DNA of 64,000 bases, taken from the NCBI RefSeq assembly GCF_900091465.1, contig NZ_FMHV01000002.1, forward strand, positions 6,262,001 to 6,326,000, read 5' to 3'. The notes beneath the pieces were generated by a model. That model had not been told where the DNA came from, did not search any database, and saw only the letters and a program-made list of their open reading frames with translations. Positions 16,137 to 25,085 of this stretch are shown piece after piece. Positions within the stretch are counted from its first letter, which is position 1, and each line of letters opens with the position of its first letter. Source of the stretch: Micromonospora rhizosphaerae. GTDB lineage: Bacteria > Actinomycetota > Actinomycetes > Mycobacteriales > Micromonosporaceae. Both the position numbers and the translations under genes were made by a program.

Positions 16137-17927
16137 GTGGACGTCGACGCCGGACGCGGCGCCGCCCTGGGGGGTGCCCTTCCGACCCACTCCGGCGAGC
16201 TGCCGCTGACCCGCCGGTTGCGCTCCCTGCTCACCTGGCCCACCACCGACGCCGACCCGGTCAGCGCGCTGATCCGGACCCACCGGGGGATCCACGCCAG
16301 CGCCGACGCCTCCGTGCTGCGCCGGGCCTACACCATCGCGGAGAACATGCACCGCGGCCAGTTCCGCAAGAGCGGCGAGCCGTACATCACCCACCCGCTC
16401 GCGGTCGCCCGGATCTGCGCCGAGCTGGGCATGGACTCCACCACCCTGGTCGCCGCGCTGCTGCACGACACCGTGGAGGACACCCGCTACACCCTCCAGG
16501 CGCTGGCTGAGGACTTCGGCCGCGAGGTGGCCCACCTGGTCGACGGGGTGACCAAGTTCGACAAGGCGTTCTACGGCAAGGCCGCCGAGGCGGAGACGAT
16601 CCGCAAGATGATCATTGCGGCCGGCAAGGACGTCCGGGTCCTGATCATCAAGCTGGCCGACCGGCTGCACAACATGCGTACCCTCGGGGTCCGCTCCGCC
16701 GCCTCCCAGCAGCGGATCGCCCGGGCCACCCAGGAGGTGCTGGTCCCGCTCTGCGACCGGCTGGGCATCCAGACCCTCAAGCGCGAGCTGGACGACGTGG
16801 TGCTGCTGCACCTGCAGCCCGAGGAGCACGCCGGGATCGCCCGGCACGTGCACGACCGGCCGGGCTGGGACGCCTACCTTGACGACGTGGTGGCCGGGAC
16901 CAAGGTGGCGCTGCGCCGCAGTCGGGTGGACGCCGAGGTCTCCCCCCGGCCCCGGCACCTCTACTCGATCTGGAAGGACACCGTCGCCGGCGGCCACGCC
17001 GCTCCGTTCGACCTGCCGCGCATCGCCATCATCGTGGACGGTCCGGCCACCGACTGCTACGCCGCGCTCGGCGCGGTCCACGGGCTCTGGCGCCCGGTCC
17101 CCGGCCGGTTCAAGGACTTCATCGCGTCGCCGAAGAACAACCTCTACCGCTCGCTGCACACCAGCGTCTGCGGCCCGCAGGACCACACGGTAGAGGTGCT
17201 GATCCGCACCGAGGAGATGCACCGCTCCGCAGAGTACGGCATCGCCGCCCACTACCGCTTCCCGCGGGCCGCCGGTCGGGCGGCCGACCGGGCCGACGAG
17301 CTGGCCTGGCTGCGCCGGGTGCTCGACTGGGAGCAGGAGACCGTCGACCCGGCCCAGTTCCTCCAGTCGCTGCGCTGCGACCTGGCCGAGGCGCAGATCC
17401 AGGTGGTCGCCGACGGCCGGCAGATCGTCCTCCCGGCCGGCGCCACCCCGGTGGACCTGGCGTACGAGCTGGGCACCGACCGGGGCGACCACTGCCTGGC
17501 GGCGCGGATCAACGGGCGGCTGGCACCGCTCTCCTCCGAGCTGGAGGAGGGCGACGTGGTGGAGATCTTCACCGAGTCGGACGCGGAGAGCGGCTTCGAG
17601 GCGGAGGTGGCTCCCCGGGGGCCGCGCCGGGAGTGGCTCGGGTTCGTCAAGTCGCCGCACGCCCAGATGCAGATCAGCCGCTGGTTCGCCGACCACACCG
17701 AGCCGGGGATCTCGATCGCCGACAAGGTACGCCTCGGCCGGGCCACCATCGGCCTGGCGCTGCGCAAGCACAACCGGGGTCTGGCCAGCGACCTGCCGCT
17801 GCTGCGGCTGTCGGAGGAGCTGGGCTACCCCGATCTGGAAACCCTGCTGGTCGCGGTCTTCGACCGAGCCGTCGAGCCGGAGGCCGTGGTCCTGCAGCTC
17901 ATCGACCTGGTCGACCACCGGCAGTAG
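16137..17927 (+). CDS. RelA/SpoT-family (p)ppGpp hydrolase/synthetase, short form
   Basis: A 596-aa RSH protein. The HD hydrolase domain looks intact: MHRGQFRKSGEPYITHP, HDTVEDT near residue 110, and KLADRLHNMRTL. The synthetase domain is recognisable (PRPRHLYSIWKD; GRFKDFIASPKNNLYRSLHT; VEVLIRTEEMHRSAEYG) but diverges at conserved positions: the usual DLxAxR reads DLPRIAI, YQS reads YRS and EVQIRT reads EVLIRT. A TGS domain follows (VVADGRQIVLPAGATPVDLA), and the protein stops without an ACT domain, so it is about 150-200 residues shorter than RelA/SpoT. GTG 16137 has AGGAGG 8 nt upstream. Net hydrolase activity is my inference. Confidence 0.85.
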   Translation: MDVDAGRGAALGGALPTHSGELPLTRRLRSLLTWPTTDADPVSALIRTHRGIHASADASVLRRAYTIAENMHRGQFRKSGEPYITHPLAVARICAELGMDSTTLVAALLHDTVEDTRYTLQALAEDFGREVAHLVDGVTKFDKAFYGKAAEAETIRKMIIAAGKDVRVLIIKLADRLHNMRTLGVRSAASQQRIARATQEVLVPLCDRLGIQTLKRELDDVVLLHLQPEEHAGIARHVHDRPGWDAYLDDVVAGTKVALRRSRVDAEVSPRPRHLYSIWKDTVAGGHAAPFDLPRIAIIVDGPATDCYAALGAVHGLWRPVPGRFKDFIASPKNNLYRSLHTSVCGPQDHTVEVLIRTEEMHRSAEYGIAAHYRFPRAAGRAADRADELAWLRRVLDWEQETVDPAQFLQSLRCDLAEAQIQVVADGRQIVLPAGATPVDLAYELGTDRGDHCLAARINGRLAPLSSELEEGDVVEIFTESDAESGFEAEVAPRGPRREWLGFVKSPHAQMQISRWFADHTEPGISIADKVRLGRATIGLALRKHNRGLASDLPLLRLSEELGYPDLETLLVAVFDRAVEPEAVVLQLIDLVDHRQ

Positions 17928-17944
17928 GCCAAACCGGCCACCAC

Positions 17945-17950
17945 TAGCCT
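17945..17950 (+). promoter_or_regulatory. -10 hexamer TAGCCT, putative leaderless promoter of the NUDIX gene
   Basis: TAGCCT ends 6 nt before ATG 17957. Confidence 0.5.
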
Positions 17951-17956
17951 GGAAGC

Positions 17957-18496
17957 ATGATCCCCCGCTCGCGCGTCACCGGACGGGCCCTGGCGTACCA
18001 GGTCTTCTACCGGCTGCCCGTCCCGCTGCGCCGCCGGCTGGTCCGGCTCGCCGTGCCGAAGTACATCGTCGGCGCGGTCACCCTGGTCTGGGACGCCGAG
18101 GCCGAGGGGGCGGGCCGGCTGCTGCTGCTGCGCCAGCCGCCCGGATACAGCTGGACGCTCCCGGCCGGGCTGCTGCAACGCGGTGAGGCGCCGGTGGTCG
18201 GCGCGGCGCGGGAGTTGTACGAGGAGTCGGGCATCCGGCTCTCCCCCGACCGGCTCCGCCCGGCCGTGCCCAATGCGGTAGTGCACGCCAAGGGCTGGGT
18301 GGACGTGGTCTTCGAGGTGGAGGTCCCCGCCTCCACCACCGAACTGGTGGTGGACGGCGCCGAGGTCTTCGAGGCAGCCTGGTACCCGCTGGACGACCTG
18401 CCCCGGCTGAGCCGGGCCACCGCCGCCCTGCTCGGCCGCTACGGCATCGGGCCGCAGGCGGAACAGTTCCCGCCGGCCGCCCAGCCGGGAGCGTGA
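17957..18496 (+). CDS. NUDIX hydrolase
   Basis: A 179-aa hydrolase of nucleoside-diphosphate-linked compounds. The NUDIX box is complete, GLLQRGEAPVVGAARELYEE SGI, with every Gly, Glu and Arg of the G-x5-E-x7-RE-x2-EE-x-G pattern in place. A short basic helical segment (about 1-35) precedes the domain. Substrate cannot be assigned. The GTG of the next gene overlaps its TGA by 4 bases, suggesting a two-gene operon with the nucleotidyltransferase. The start follows a TAGCCT hexamer by 6 nt. Confidence 0.9.
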   Translation: MIPRSRVTGRALAYQVFYRLPVPLRRRLVRLAVPKYIVGAVTLVWDAEAEGAGRLLLLRQPPGYSWTLPAGLLQRGEAPVVGAARELYEESGIRLSPDRLRPAVPNAVVHAKGWVDVVFEVEVPASTTELVVDGAEVFEAAWYPLDDLPRLSRATAALLGRYGIGPQAEQFPPAAQPGA

Positions 18497-19377
18497 CCGC
18501 CCCCGCCCCGCCCGACGCCGGCTGGCGGGCGGAGACCGACGTCTGCGCGGTGGTGCTCGCCGCCGGCGAGGGCACCCGGCTGCGGCCGCTGACCGAGCGG
18601 CTGCCCAAGGCGCTCTGCCCGGTGGGGAACGTACCCCTGCTCGACGGGGCGCTGGCCCGGCTGGCCGGGCTCGGCCTCGCCGGTCCGGACCGGGTCGCGG
18701 TGAACGCCAGCTACCTGGGTGACCAGGTGGTCGCGCACGTCGGGTCGCGGGCGCACCTCTCGGTCGAGCCGGGCGCCCCGCTCGGCACCGCCGGCGGCCT
18801 GGGCAACCTGCGGGACTGGATCGCCGGCCGGGGCGTTCTGGTCGGCAACGCGGACGCCTACCTGGCCGACCCGCAGGCCCCGCCCGGGCCGGACATCGCC
18901 GCGCTGCTGCATCGTTGGGACGGGCGGACCGTACGCCTGCTGGGTCAACCGGCCGACGACCCGCGGGAGCCCGGCACCTTCGACGGCCACCGCTTCGTCG
19001 GTTTCTCGCTGCTCCCCTGGCGGCTGGTCCGCGACCTCCCGGCGGCCTTCGGCGACCTGGTCCGGGCGGTCTGGCGGCCGGCGGAGGCGGCCGGGGCGCT
19101 GGAGGTGGTGACCTACGGCGGCACCTTCTACGACACCGGGACCCCGGCCGACTACCTCGCCGCCAACCTGCACGCGGCCGGTGACGGCAGCCTGGTCGAC
19201 CCGACCGCCACGGTGACCGGTCCGGTACGACGGGCGGTGGTAGGCGCGGGGGCGGTCGTCCGTGGCGAGGTCACCCGGGCGGTGGTCTGGCCCGACGCGG
19301 CGGTCCAGGCCGACGAGCGCCTCACCGACGCGATCCGGGCCGGCACGGACCTGACAGTCGCCGCGGCCCGGCGGTAG
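18493..19377 (+). CDS. sugar-nucleotide pyrophosphorylase-like nucleotidyltransferase
   Basis: A 294-aa NTP_transferase protein. The N-terminal signature VVLAAGEGTRLRPLTERLPK binds the nucleotide, with VGNADAY as the metal-binding Asp region. The C-terminal 60 residues (DPTATVTGPVRRAVVGAGAV and onward) have the short hexapeptide-like turns of a left-handed beta helix, as in mannose-1- or glucose-1-phosphate nucleotidyltransferases. The exact sugar and nucleotide are unknown. GTG 18493 overlaps the NUDIX stop. A mannose-nucleotide role would suit the nearby pimB, but that is conjecture. Confidence 0.83.
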   Translation: MTAPAPPDAGWRAETDVCAVVLAAGEGTRLRPLTERLPKALCPVGNVPLLDGALARLAGLGLAGPDRVAVNASYLGDQVVAHVGSRAHLSVEPGAPLGTAGGLGNLRDWIAGRGVLVGNADAYLADPQAPPGPDIAALLHRWDGRTVRLLGQPADDPREPGTFDGHRFVGFSLLPWRLVRDLPAAFGDLVRAVWRPAEAAGALEVVTYGGTFYDTGTPADYLAANLHAAGDGSLVDPTATVTGPVRRAVVGAGAVVRGEVTRAVVWPDAAVQADERLTDAIRAGTDLTVAAARR

Positions 19378-19457
19378 CCGGATCGACGAGCCGGGGACGG
19401 CGGGGCGGCGGGAACCTCTAGCATGGGCGACGACGTCGACGAACGGAGAAATGTCCC

Positions 19458-19745
19458 GTGATCACCGCGATCGTGCTGATCGACTGCGCCACCGACTCGA
19501 TCCCCGAGGTGGCCGAGACCCTGGCCAACCTCCCCGGCGTCAGCGAGGTCTACTCGGTGGCCGGCCACGTCGACCTGATCGCCATGGTCCGGGTCCGCGA
19601 GTTCGAGCAGATCGCCGAGGTCATCGCGGGCCACATCTCCAAGGTGCCGGGCGTGATCAACACCGAGTCGCACATCGCCTTCCGGGCGTACTCCCAGCAC
19701 GACCTGGAGGAGGCGTTCGCGATCGGGCTGGCCAGCGCCGACTGA
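19458..19745 (+). CDS. stand-alone Lrp/AsnC ligand-binding (RAM) domain protein
   Basis: A 95-aa protein that is only the effector-binding half of an Lrp/AsnC regulator (AIVLIDCATDSIPEVAETLA, VSEVYSVAGHVDLIAMVRV, VPGVINTESHIAF). There is no DNA-binding helix-turn-helix. Such proteins form ring-like oligomers binding amino acids. GTG 19458 has a GGAGAA ribosome site, and a TAGCAT -10 candidate lies at 19419. Related single-domain proteins occur near the qcr/cta/trpD genes of Streptomyces as I recall. Its partner and ligand are unknown. Confidence 0.85.
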   Translation: MITAIVLIDCATDSIPEVAETLANLPGVSEVYSVAGHVDLIAMVRVREFEQIAEVIAGHISKVPGVINTESHIAFRAYSQHDLEEAFAIGLASAD

Positions 19746-19760
19746 TCCGGCCCGGACGCG

Positions 19761-19798
19761 CGATGGCCGGCCCGCCCGGTAGGGCGGACCGGCCATCG
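19761..19798. terminator. bidirectional hairpin between the RAM protein and DUF4142 genes
   Basis: CGATGGCCGGCCCGCCC pairs with GGGCGGACCGGCCATCG: a 17-bp stem with one mismatch and a 4-nt loop, between convergent genes. Confidence 0.75.
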
Positions 19799-19809
19799 GC
19801 CGTACGACG

Positions 19810-20472
19810 TCAACTGCCGGTCGGAGACGGCGTCTCAGTGGTGCCGGGAGACGGCGACTCGGTGCCCGGAGACTCAGTGGGGCCACCCGGAGACGGGGTG
19901 CCGGTGCCACCGGGGCTCGCCGTGCCGGTCGGGGTCGCCTGCGGGACCGGGACGCCCAGGGCCTGGGCCAGGGCCGTCAGCGCGTCGATGTGCGCCTGAA
20001 GGACCGGCAGGGCGTCCTGGGCCAACTGGACCACCGACTGCTCGGAGCCCTGCGAGATCTCGGTCTGGGTCGCCTGGATGGCCTGGACGTGGCCGTTCAG
20101 CTCGGCGGTGACCCACGCCTTGTCGAACTCCGCGCCGCTGAGGTTGTTGAGCCGGTCGATCACCTTCTGCTCGTCGGCGGTGGGCTCGCTGGGCAGCCGC
20201 ACGTTCAACTGCTTCGCGGTGCTCTGCACCGTCTCGTCAAGCTGGGTGTGGTCCGTCACGAACTGCTTGCCCAGGTCCTTGACCTGCTGGTTCTGGCCCT
20301 TCTGCTGGGCCAGGTTGCCCATGACGATCTCCGCCAGGTTCACCTGGTGCAGCGCCTGCAGGTACTGGGTGTCCTGGCTGGACGGCTGTGCCGCGGCCTG
20401 CGCCGCCGCCGCGGGCGTCAGCCCGACCACCACCAGGGCGGCGAGCAGCCCGAGGCGTTTGATACCCAACAT
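19810..20472 (-). CDS. secreted DUF4142 (ferritin-like fold) protein
   Basis: A 220-aa exported protein. Residues 1-27 are a Sec signal peptide (KRLGLLAALVVVGLTPAAAAQAAA) with an AxA cleavage site. The mature part is a four-helix DUF4142 domain: QYLQALHQVNLAEIVMGNLA, VKDLGKQFVTDHTQLDE, and the helix with HVQAIQATQTEI, His/Gln/Glu-rich helices like those of a ferritin-like bundle. The last 45 residues are a Pro/Thr/Ser/Gly tail (SPGGTGTPSPGG) typical of cell-wall-spanning linkers. Function is unknown. ATG 20472 has a GGGGGG leader. Confidence 0.85.
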   Translation of the reverse strand: MLGIKRLGLLAALVVVGLTPAAAAQAAAQPSSQDTQYLQALHQVNLAEIVMGNLAQQKGQNQQVKDLGKQFVTDHTQLDETVQSTAKQLNVRLPSEPTADEQKVIDRLNNLSGAEFDKAWVTAELNGHVQAIQATQTEISQGSEQSVVQLAQDALPVLQAHIDALTALAQALGVPVPQATPTGTASPGGTGTPSPGGPTESPGTESPSPGTTETPSPTGS

Positions 20473-20642
20473 GTTTCCCCCCCTTTTCGTTGGACCGCAC
20501 GGATACCCGGCTGACCCGGGTTATTCCTGCGATTCCACCCGTCCGTGGCGCGGGAGGACGGCCGCCGGAGGCGGAACGCCCGGCACAGACGGCGCCCGGG
20601 AGGACGGATCGGGCACCGCGCGCAGGGTGGCCCGGACATGGA

Positions 20643-20677
20643 CGTGGCGCCCGCCGGAAGATCCGGCGGGCGCCACG
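20643..20677 (-). terminator. perfect 15-bp hairpin downstream of qcrB
   Basis: CGTGGCGCCCGCCGG and CCGGCGGGCGCCACG flank the loop AAGAT, starting 20 bases after the qcrB stop. It separates the respiratory operon from the DUF4142 gene on the same strand. Confidence 0.85.
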
Positions 20678-20696
20678 GTCGGGTGTTGCGGGCGGG

Positions 20697-22316
20697 TCAG
20701 CGACGGCTCTCGCCGCTGCCGACCTCCTGCCGCTCGGCACGGGGCTCGATCGGCGGGTGCCCCGGCGAGACCGGCGCCTCGGCCGGCTTCTCGATCGGGT
20801 AGAAGAAGCCCCGGATGGCCGGGCCGAGGGCGCCGAGCCGGTTCATCTTCTTCGGCACGACCCAGCCGACGTAGTCCAGCTCGGCGTGCTCGTCGGCCGC
20901 GGCCAGCGGCTGGTGGACCTCGACGAACCGGCCGTCCGGCAGTCGCCTGATGATGCCGGTCTCCACGCCGTGGGCCAGCACCTCGCGGTCGTGCTGCTGC
21001 AGACCCAGGCAGATCCGGTACGCGAAGTAGTAGGCCAACGGCGGGAGGATCAGCAGACCGATCCGGCCGGCCCAGGTCATCGCGTTCAGGCTGATGTGGA
21101 ACTTGTCGGCGATGACGTCGTTGCCGCCGCTGAGGGTCAGCACCAGCCAGAATGCCACGGCCATCGAGCCCGCGGCGGTCCGGGCCGGTACGTCCCGGGG
21201 GCGCTGGAGCAGGTTGTGGTGCTTGTAGTCCTTGAGGTGCCGCGCCTCCAGGAACGGGTAGAGCAGGGAGATCCCGACCAGGATGCCCGGCAGCACCACC
21301 GTCGGCCAGAAGATCGGCGGGATGACGTACCCGTCGCCGATCGGGATGTTGATCTCCCAGGCCGGCATCAGGCGGGTCGAGCCGTCGAGGAACATGACGT
21401 ACCAGTCGGGCTGGCTGGCGGCGGACACCACCCACGCCTCGTACGGGCCGAACAGCCAGATCGGGTTGATCTGGAAGAGACCACCCATCAGCGCGATCAC
21501 GCCGAAGACGACCATGAAGTAGCCGGCCTGCTTGAGCGTGTAGCGCGGGTAGAACCGCTCGCCGACCACGTTCTCGTTGGTCCGGCCAGGGCCGGGCCAC
21601 TGGGTGTGCTTCTGCTTGAACACCAGGCCGAGGTGGGCGCTGATCAGCGCCACCAGCAGAGCCGGGATGAGTAGCACGTGGGCGATGAAGAACCGGCTGA
21701 TGATGATCTCGCCCGGGAACTCGCCGGCGAAGATCGACGAGCTGATCCAGGAGCCGATCACCGGGATGGAGAGAATGATCGCGGAGGCGATCCGCAGACC
21801 GGTGCCGGAGAGGGCGTCGTCCGGCAGCGAGTAGCCGGTGAAGCCGGCCAGGAAGCCGACCCAGAACAGCAGCGAGCCGATGATCCAGTTCGTCTCACGC
21901 GGCTTGCGGAACGCGCCGGTGAAGAAGATCCGGAGCATGTGCACCACGATCGCGGCCATGAAGATCAGCGCCGCCCAGTGGTGCATCTGCCGCATGACCA
22001 GGCCGCCCCGGACGTCGAACGACAGGTTCAGGCTGGAGGCGTACGCGGCCGACATCGGCGTGCCCCGCAGCGGAATGTAGCTGCCGTTGTAGACCACCTC
22101 GGTCATCGCCGGCTCGAAGAAGAACGTCAGGAAGACACCCGTCAGCAGCAGCACGATGAACGAGAAGAGCGCGATCTCACCGAGCAGGAAGGACCAGTGG
22201 TCCGGGAAGACCTTGTTCAGCACCGCGCGCAGCGGGGTGGCCGCCTGGAACCGGTCGTCCAACGCCCCGGCGGTCTTGCCCGGCACCGTTGCCATGTCAA
22301 ACTTTCGACGCTTCAT
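20697..22316 (-). CDS. qcrB: cytochrome bc1 complex cytochrome b subunit
   Basis: Membrane subunit (539 aa) of the menaquinol:cytochrome c reductase. Haem-ligand pairs are visible in MRQMHHWAALIFMAAIVVHM and FFIAHVLLIPALLVALISAH. The Qo-site element appears as the actinobacterial GFTGYSLPDDALSGTGLRIA. As in other actinobacteria there is a long C-terminal extension after the core helices (about 400-539, with GLQQHDREVLAHGVETGIIR). ATG 22316 overlaps the qcrA stop by 4 bases (ATGA). Transcribed last in the ctaE-qcrC-qcrA-qcrB order and followed by a strong hairpin. QcrB is the target of mycobacterial bc1 inhibitors. Confidence 0.97.
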   Translation of the reverse strand: MKRRKFDMATVPGKTAGALDDRFQAATPLRAVLNKVFPDHWSFLLGEIALFSFIVLLLTGVFLTFFFEPAMTEVVYNGSYIPLRGTPMSAAYASSLNLSFDVRGGLVMRQMHHWAALIFMAAIVVHMLRIFFTGAFRKPRETNWIIGSLLFWVGFLAGFTGYSLPDDALSGTGLRIASAIILSIPVIGSWISSSIFAGEFPGEIIISRFFIAHVLLIPALLVALISAHLGLVFKQKHTQWPGPGRTNENVVGERFYPRYTLKQAGYFMVVFGVIALMGGLFQINPIWLFGPYEAWVVSAASQPDWYVMFLDGSTRLMPAWEINIPIGDGYVIPPIFWPTVVLPGILVGISLLYPFLEARHLKDYKHHNLLQRPRDVPARTAAGSMAVAFWLVLTLSGGNDVIADKFHISLNAMTWAGRIGLLILPPLAYYFAYRICLGLQQHDREVLAHGVETGIIRRLPDGRFVEVHQPLAAADEHAELDYVGWVVPKKMNRLGALGPAIRGFFYPIEKPAEAPVSPGHPPIEPRAERQEVGSGESRR

Positions 22317-23404
22317 GGCCGCTCCCAGAAGTCGGGGCCGATGGTTTCGGTGTAGTCCGACCTCGCCACGAAGAAGCCCTCTGCGTCCACCTCGATCGGC
22401 AGCTGCGGGAGCCGCCGGCTGGCCGGGCCGAAGATGGGTCGGGCGTTGTCGGTGATGTGGAACTGGGACTGGTGGCACGGGCAGAGCAGGCGGTTGGTCT
22501 GCTGCTCGTACAGGCTGGCCGGGCAGCCGGCGTGCGTGCAGATCTTGGAGAACGCCGCGTAGTTGCCCCACATGTAGTCGCCGTGGCCGATCCGCGCGTT
22601 GTTCGCCCGGGACTCCTGCGCGTCCGACTCCCGCAGGTGGATCAGCAGGGTCGGCGAGTCGGCGTGCTTGTTGCTCACGCCGTGCTCGATGCCGGGGAAG
22701 GCGGTGATCTGGCCGCCGGCGCTGATGTCCGCGGGGCGGATCGGCCGGCCGTCCTGGGTGACCAGCCGGACCTTCTTCTTGCCGCCCTCGGCCGGCTTGA
22801 AGCCGGTGGTGAACATCTGGTTGTCCTTGTGCGGGTCGGAGATCAGGCCGCCGACCAGCGGCGCCGCGACCACCGCGCCGACCGGCGCGAGACCGGCGAG
22901 CAGCGAGATGCCGAGCAGCGGCCGGCGCCGGACGCCCAGCTCGTCGGCCAGGTAGACCATGGTCTCGCCGGTGATCTTGCGATCGTCCGGAGAACTCGGC
23001 TGGTCGTGCCGGTCCTGGATCGAGACCTCCTTGGGCAGCAGCTTCTTGCCCCAGGTGAGGATGCCGAAGCCGATGCCGAGCAGCGCGATGCCCAGGGTGA
23101 CGCCGAGCAGCGGGGTGAACCACTTGTCGCCGCCGCGGCCGGGCTTAAACTCCCACGGCCACGCGATGTAGACGACCAGGAAGACGGTCGCGGCCAGGCC
23201 GGTCAGCAGGAACATCGAGGCGACCGTGCGGGTCAGCCGGCGCTCGGCCTTGCTGCCCGGCACGACCTGCGGCTCGTAGTGGACGATCTCGATGTCGTCC
23301 CGCCGGGCACCCTCCCGGACGATGTCGAACCGGGAAAGCCGGGGGTCGTGCACGTCGAGCGGCTCCCGGCCCTGCGGGGCCTGGTGCTCGGTGTGGGTGC
23401 TCAT
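22313..23404 (-). CDS. qcrA: cytochrome bc1 complex Rieske iron-sulfur subunit
   Basis: A 363-aa Rieske protein of the actinobacterial type, with three predicted membrane helices (about residues 62-82, 96-115, 162-185) rather than one. The 2Fe-2S ligands are in CTHAGC and CPCHQSQFH near residues 285 and 305-313. The N-terminal 55 residues are cytosolic and charged. It passes electrons from quinol to the QcrC haems. It overlaps qcrB by 4 bases and follows qcrC by 67 bases. Confidence 0.96.
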   Translation of the reverse strand: MSTHTEHQAPQGREPLDVHDPRLSRFDIVREGARRDDIEIVHYEPQVVPGSKAERRLTRTVASMFLLTGLAATVFLVVYIAWPWEFKPGRGGDKWFTPLLGVTLGIALLGIGFGILTWGKKLLPKEVSIQDRHDQPSSPDDRKITGETMVYLADELGVRRRPLLGISLLAGLAPVGAVVAAPLVGGLISDPHKDNQMFTTGFKPAEGGKKKVRLVTQDGRPIRPADISAGGQITAFPGIEHGVSNKHADSPTLLIHLRESDAQESRANNARIGHGDYMWGNYAAFSKICTHAGCPASLYEQQTNRLLCPCHQSQFHITDNARPIFGPASRRLPQLPIEVDAEGFFVARSDYTETIGPDFWERP

Positions 23405-23471
23405 GCCGTCACCTCGCTACGGGTGGTGCCGGGGGTCGGCACCACAGCACTGAAACCAATGATCTGCCGGG

Positions 23472-24305
23472 TCACGACTTGCCCGCAATCCACAGGCTCG
23501 CGAAGACCAGCGCGACGATGCCGATCAGGAAGGCCGCCAGGCCCTCGGTGGACGGGCCGTACCGGCCGAGGTTGAAGCCGCCCTGGTCCTGGGTCTGCTT
23601 CAGGTTCTCCTGGATGTAGGCGATGATGTCCGCCTTCTGCTCCGGGCGCAGCTGGTTGTCGCCGAAGACCGGCATGTTCTGCGGGCCGCTCAGCATCGCC
23701 GCGTAGATCTGCCGGTCGCTGGCCGGGTGCAGGCTCGGCGCGTACTTGCCGGAGGAGAGCGCACCGCCGCCACCGCCGAACGCGTGGCACTGCGAGCAGT
23801 TGATCCGGAACAGCTCGCCGCCGGCTGCCAGGTCGGCGCCCTCGCGGAGGTTGCCCTCGGGGATCTGCGGGCCGCCGCCGAGCTCCTGGATGTACTGGGC
23901 GAGCTGGCGCACCTGCTCGTCGGTGAACTGCGGGGGCTTCCGCGGCGCCTGGGCCTCCTGCCGGGCCATCGGCATCCGACCGGTGCTGACCTGGAACTCG
24001 ACCGCGGCCGCGCCGACGCCGATCAGGCTCGGCCCGCGTCCCTCGACGCCCTGGGCGTTGCGACCGTGACAGCTCACGCAGCTCACGTCGAACAGCGCCT
24101 TGCCCTCGTTGCCGGCGGCGCTCAGCGGCGGGTTGTCCTGCGCCTGCGCGCCGGGGGCGAAGACGGTGTAGGCGCCGCCGGCCAGCATCAGCGCGGCGAG
24201 CAGTCGGACCGCGGCGCCCAGCCGGCGGCGGCCCCTGCTGCGCGCTACGGGCCGCCCGCGCAGGCGCGCGAGCAGACCGCGTCGGCGGTCGTTGTCAGAA
24301 GTCAT
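23472..24305 (-). CDS. qcrC: cytochrome bc1 complex di-haem cytochrome c subunit
   Basis: A 277-aa membrane-anchored c-type cytochrome with two CXXCH sites, CVSCH and CSQCH, as in the actinobacterial cytochrome cc. In the supercomplex the second haem replaces soluble cytochrome c and hands electrons to CtaC. An Arg-rich N-terminus and a hydrophobic signal (LGAAVRLLAALMLAGGAYTVF) precede AQAQD. A C-terminal helix (GLAAFLIGIVALVFASLWIAG) anchors it. Axial Met candidates lie in TGRMPM and PQNMPVF. Confidence 0.96.
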   Translation of the reverse strand: MTSDNDRRRGLLARLRGRPVARSRGRRRLGAAVRLLAALMLAGGAYTVFAPGAQAQDNPPLSAAGNEGKALFDVSCVSCHGRNAQGVEGRGPSLIGVGAAAVEFQVSTGRMPMARQEAQAPRKPPQFTDEQVRQLAQYIQELGGGPQIPEGNLREGADLAAGGELFRINCSQCHAFGGGGGALSSGKYAPSLHPASDRQIYAAMLSGPQNMPVFGDNQLRPEQKADIIAYIQENLKQTQDQGGFNLGRYGPSTEGLAAFLIGIVALVFASLWIAGKS

Positions 24306-24377
24306 GACCTGTGTCCTTAACCGGTTGGACCTTGTCTCAGGGGACGAAGCAGCGGCGCGGTATGTGACGCGCCAAGA

Positions 24378-24977
24378 TCACTGGAGCCAGTAGATCATGG
24401 CGTAGAGCCCGATCCACACCACGTCGACGAAGTGCCAGTAGTAGGACACGACAATCGCCGACGTGGCCTGCGCCGGGGTGAACCGGCCCATGGTGGTGCG
24501 GACCATGAAGATGACGAAGGCGATGAGACCGCCGGTCACGTGCAGGCCGTGGAAGCCGGTGGTCAGGTAGAACATCGACCCGTAACCGTCTCCGTTGATC
24601 TTGATGCCGTCCTCCACCAGGTGGCGGTACTCGTTCCCCTGGCCGAGGACGAAGATCAGGCCCATCACGAAGGTGATCGTGAACCAGCGCCGCAGGGCGT
24701 GGACGTCACCCTTCTCGGCGGCGAAGACACCGAGCTGGCAGGTCACCGAGGACAACACCAGGATCACCGTAAAGGTGGTCGCGTACGGGATGTTGAGGAT
24801 CTCGGTGTGCTTCTCCCACTGCTCCGGCGCCGCCGCGCGGATCGAGAAGTACATCGCGAACAGCGCCGCGAAGAACATGAGTTCGCTGGAGAGCCACACG
24901 ATCGTCCCGACGCTGACCATGTTGGGTCGGGTCAGGGAATGGATCCGGCTCTTGTCAATGGCTGGGGCCGCAGTCAC
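24378..24977 (-). CDS. ctaE: cytochrome c oxidase subunit III
   Basis: A 199-aa subunit of aa3-type cytochrome c oxidase with five hydrophobic helices. Typical motifs are [20 protein letters not shown] near the N-terminus, [17 protein letters not shown], and the C-terminal [20 protein letters not shown]. It heads the respiratory operon; qcrC follows after 72 bases. The GTG start at 24977 lies 6 nt after AATAAT, a near-consensus -10, so it may be leaderless. Divergent from the CtaG-like gene. Confidence 0.96.
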   Translation of the reverse strand: MTAAPAIDKSRIHSLTRPNMVSVGTIVWLSSELMFFAALFAMYFSIRAAAPEQWEKHTEILNIPYATTFTVILVLSSVTCQLGVFAAEKGDVHALRRWFTITFVMGLIFVLGQGNEYRHLVEDGIKINGDGYGSMFYLTTGFHGLHVTGGLIAFVIFMVRTTMGRFTPAQATSAIVVSYYWHFVDVVWIGLYAMIYWLQ

Positions 24978-25072
24978 GCGGTCATTATTGCCCTTGACCG
25001 GGACCGGCGATCAGCGGGGTGGCAAACCCCCGCCATCCGTGGCCCGATCGGGGTGGTCCGGTTCGCCTGACC

Positions 25073-25078
25073 TACCCT
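25073..25078 (+). promoter_or_regulatory. -10 hexamer TACCCT, putative leaderless promoter of the CtaG-like gene
   Basis: TACCCT ends 7 nt before GTG 25086. Confidence 0.5.
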
Positions 25079-25085
25079 GAAAAGC

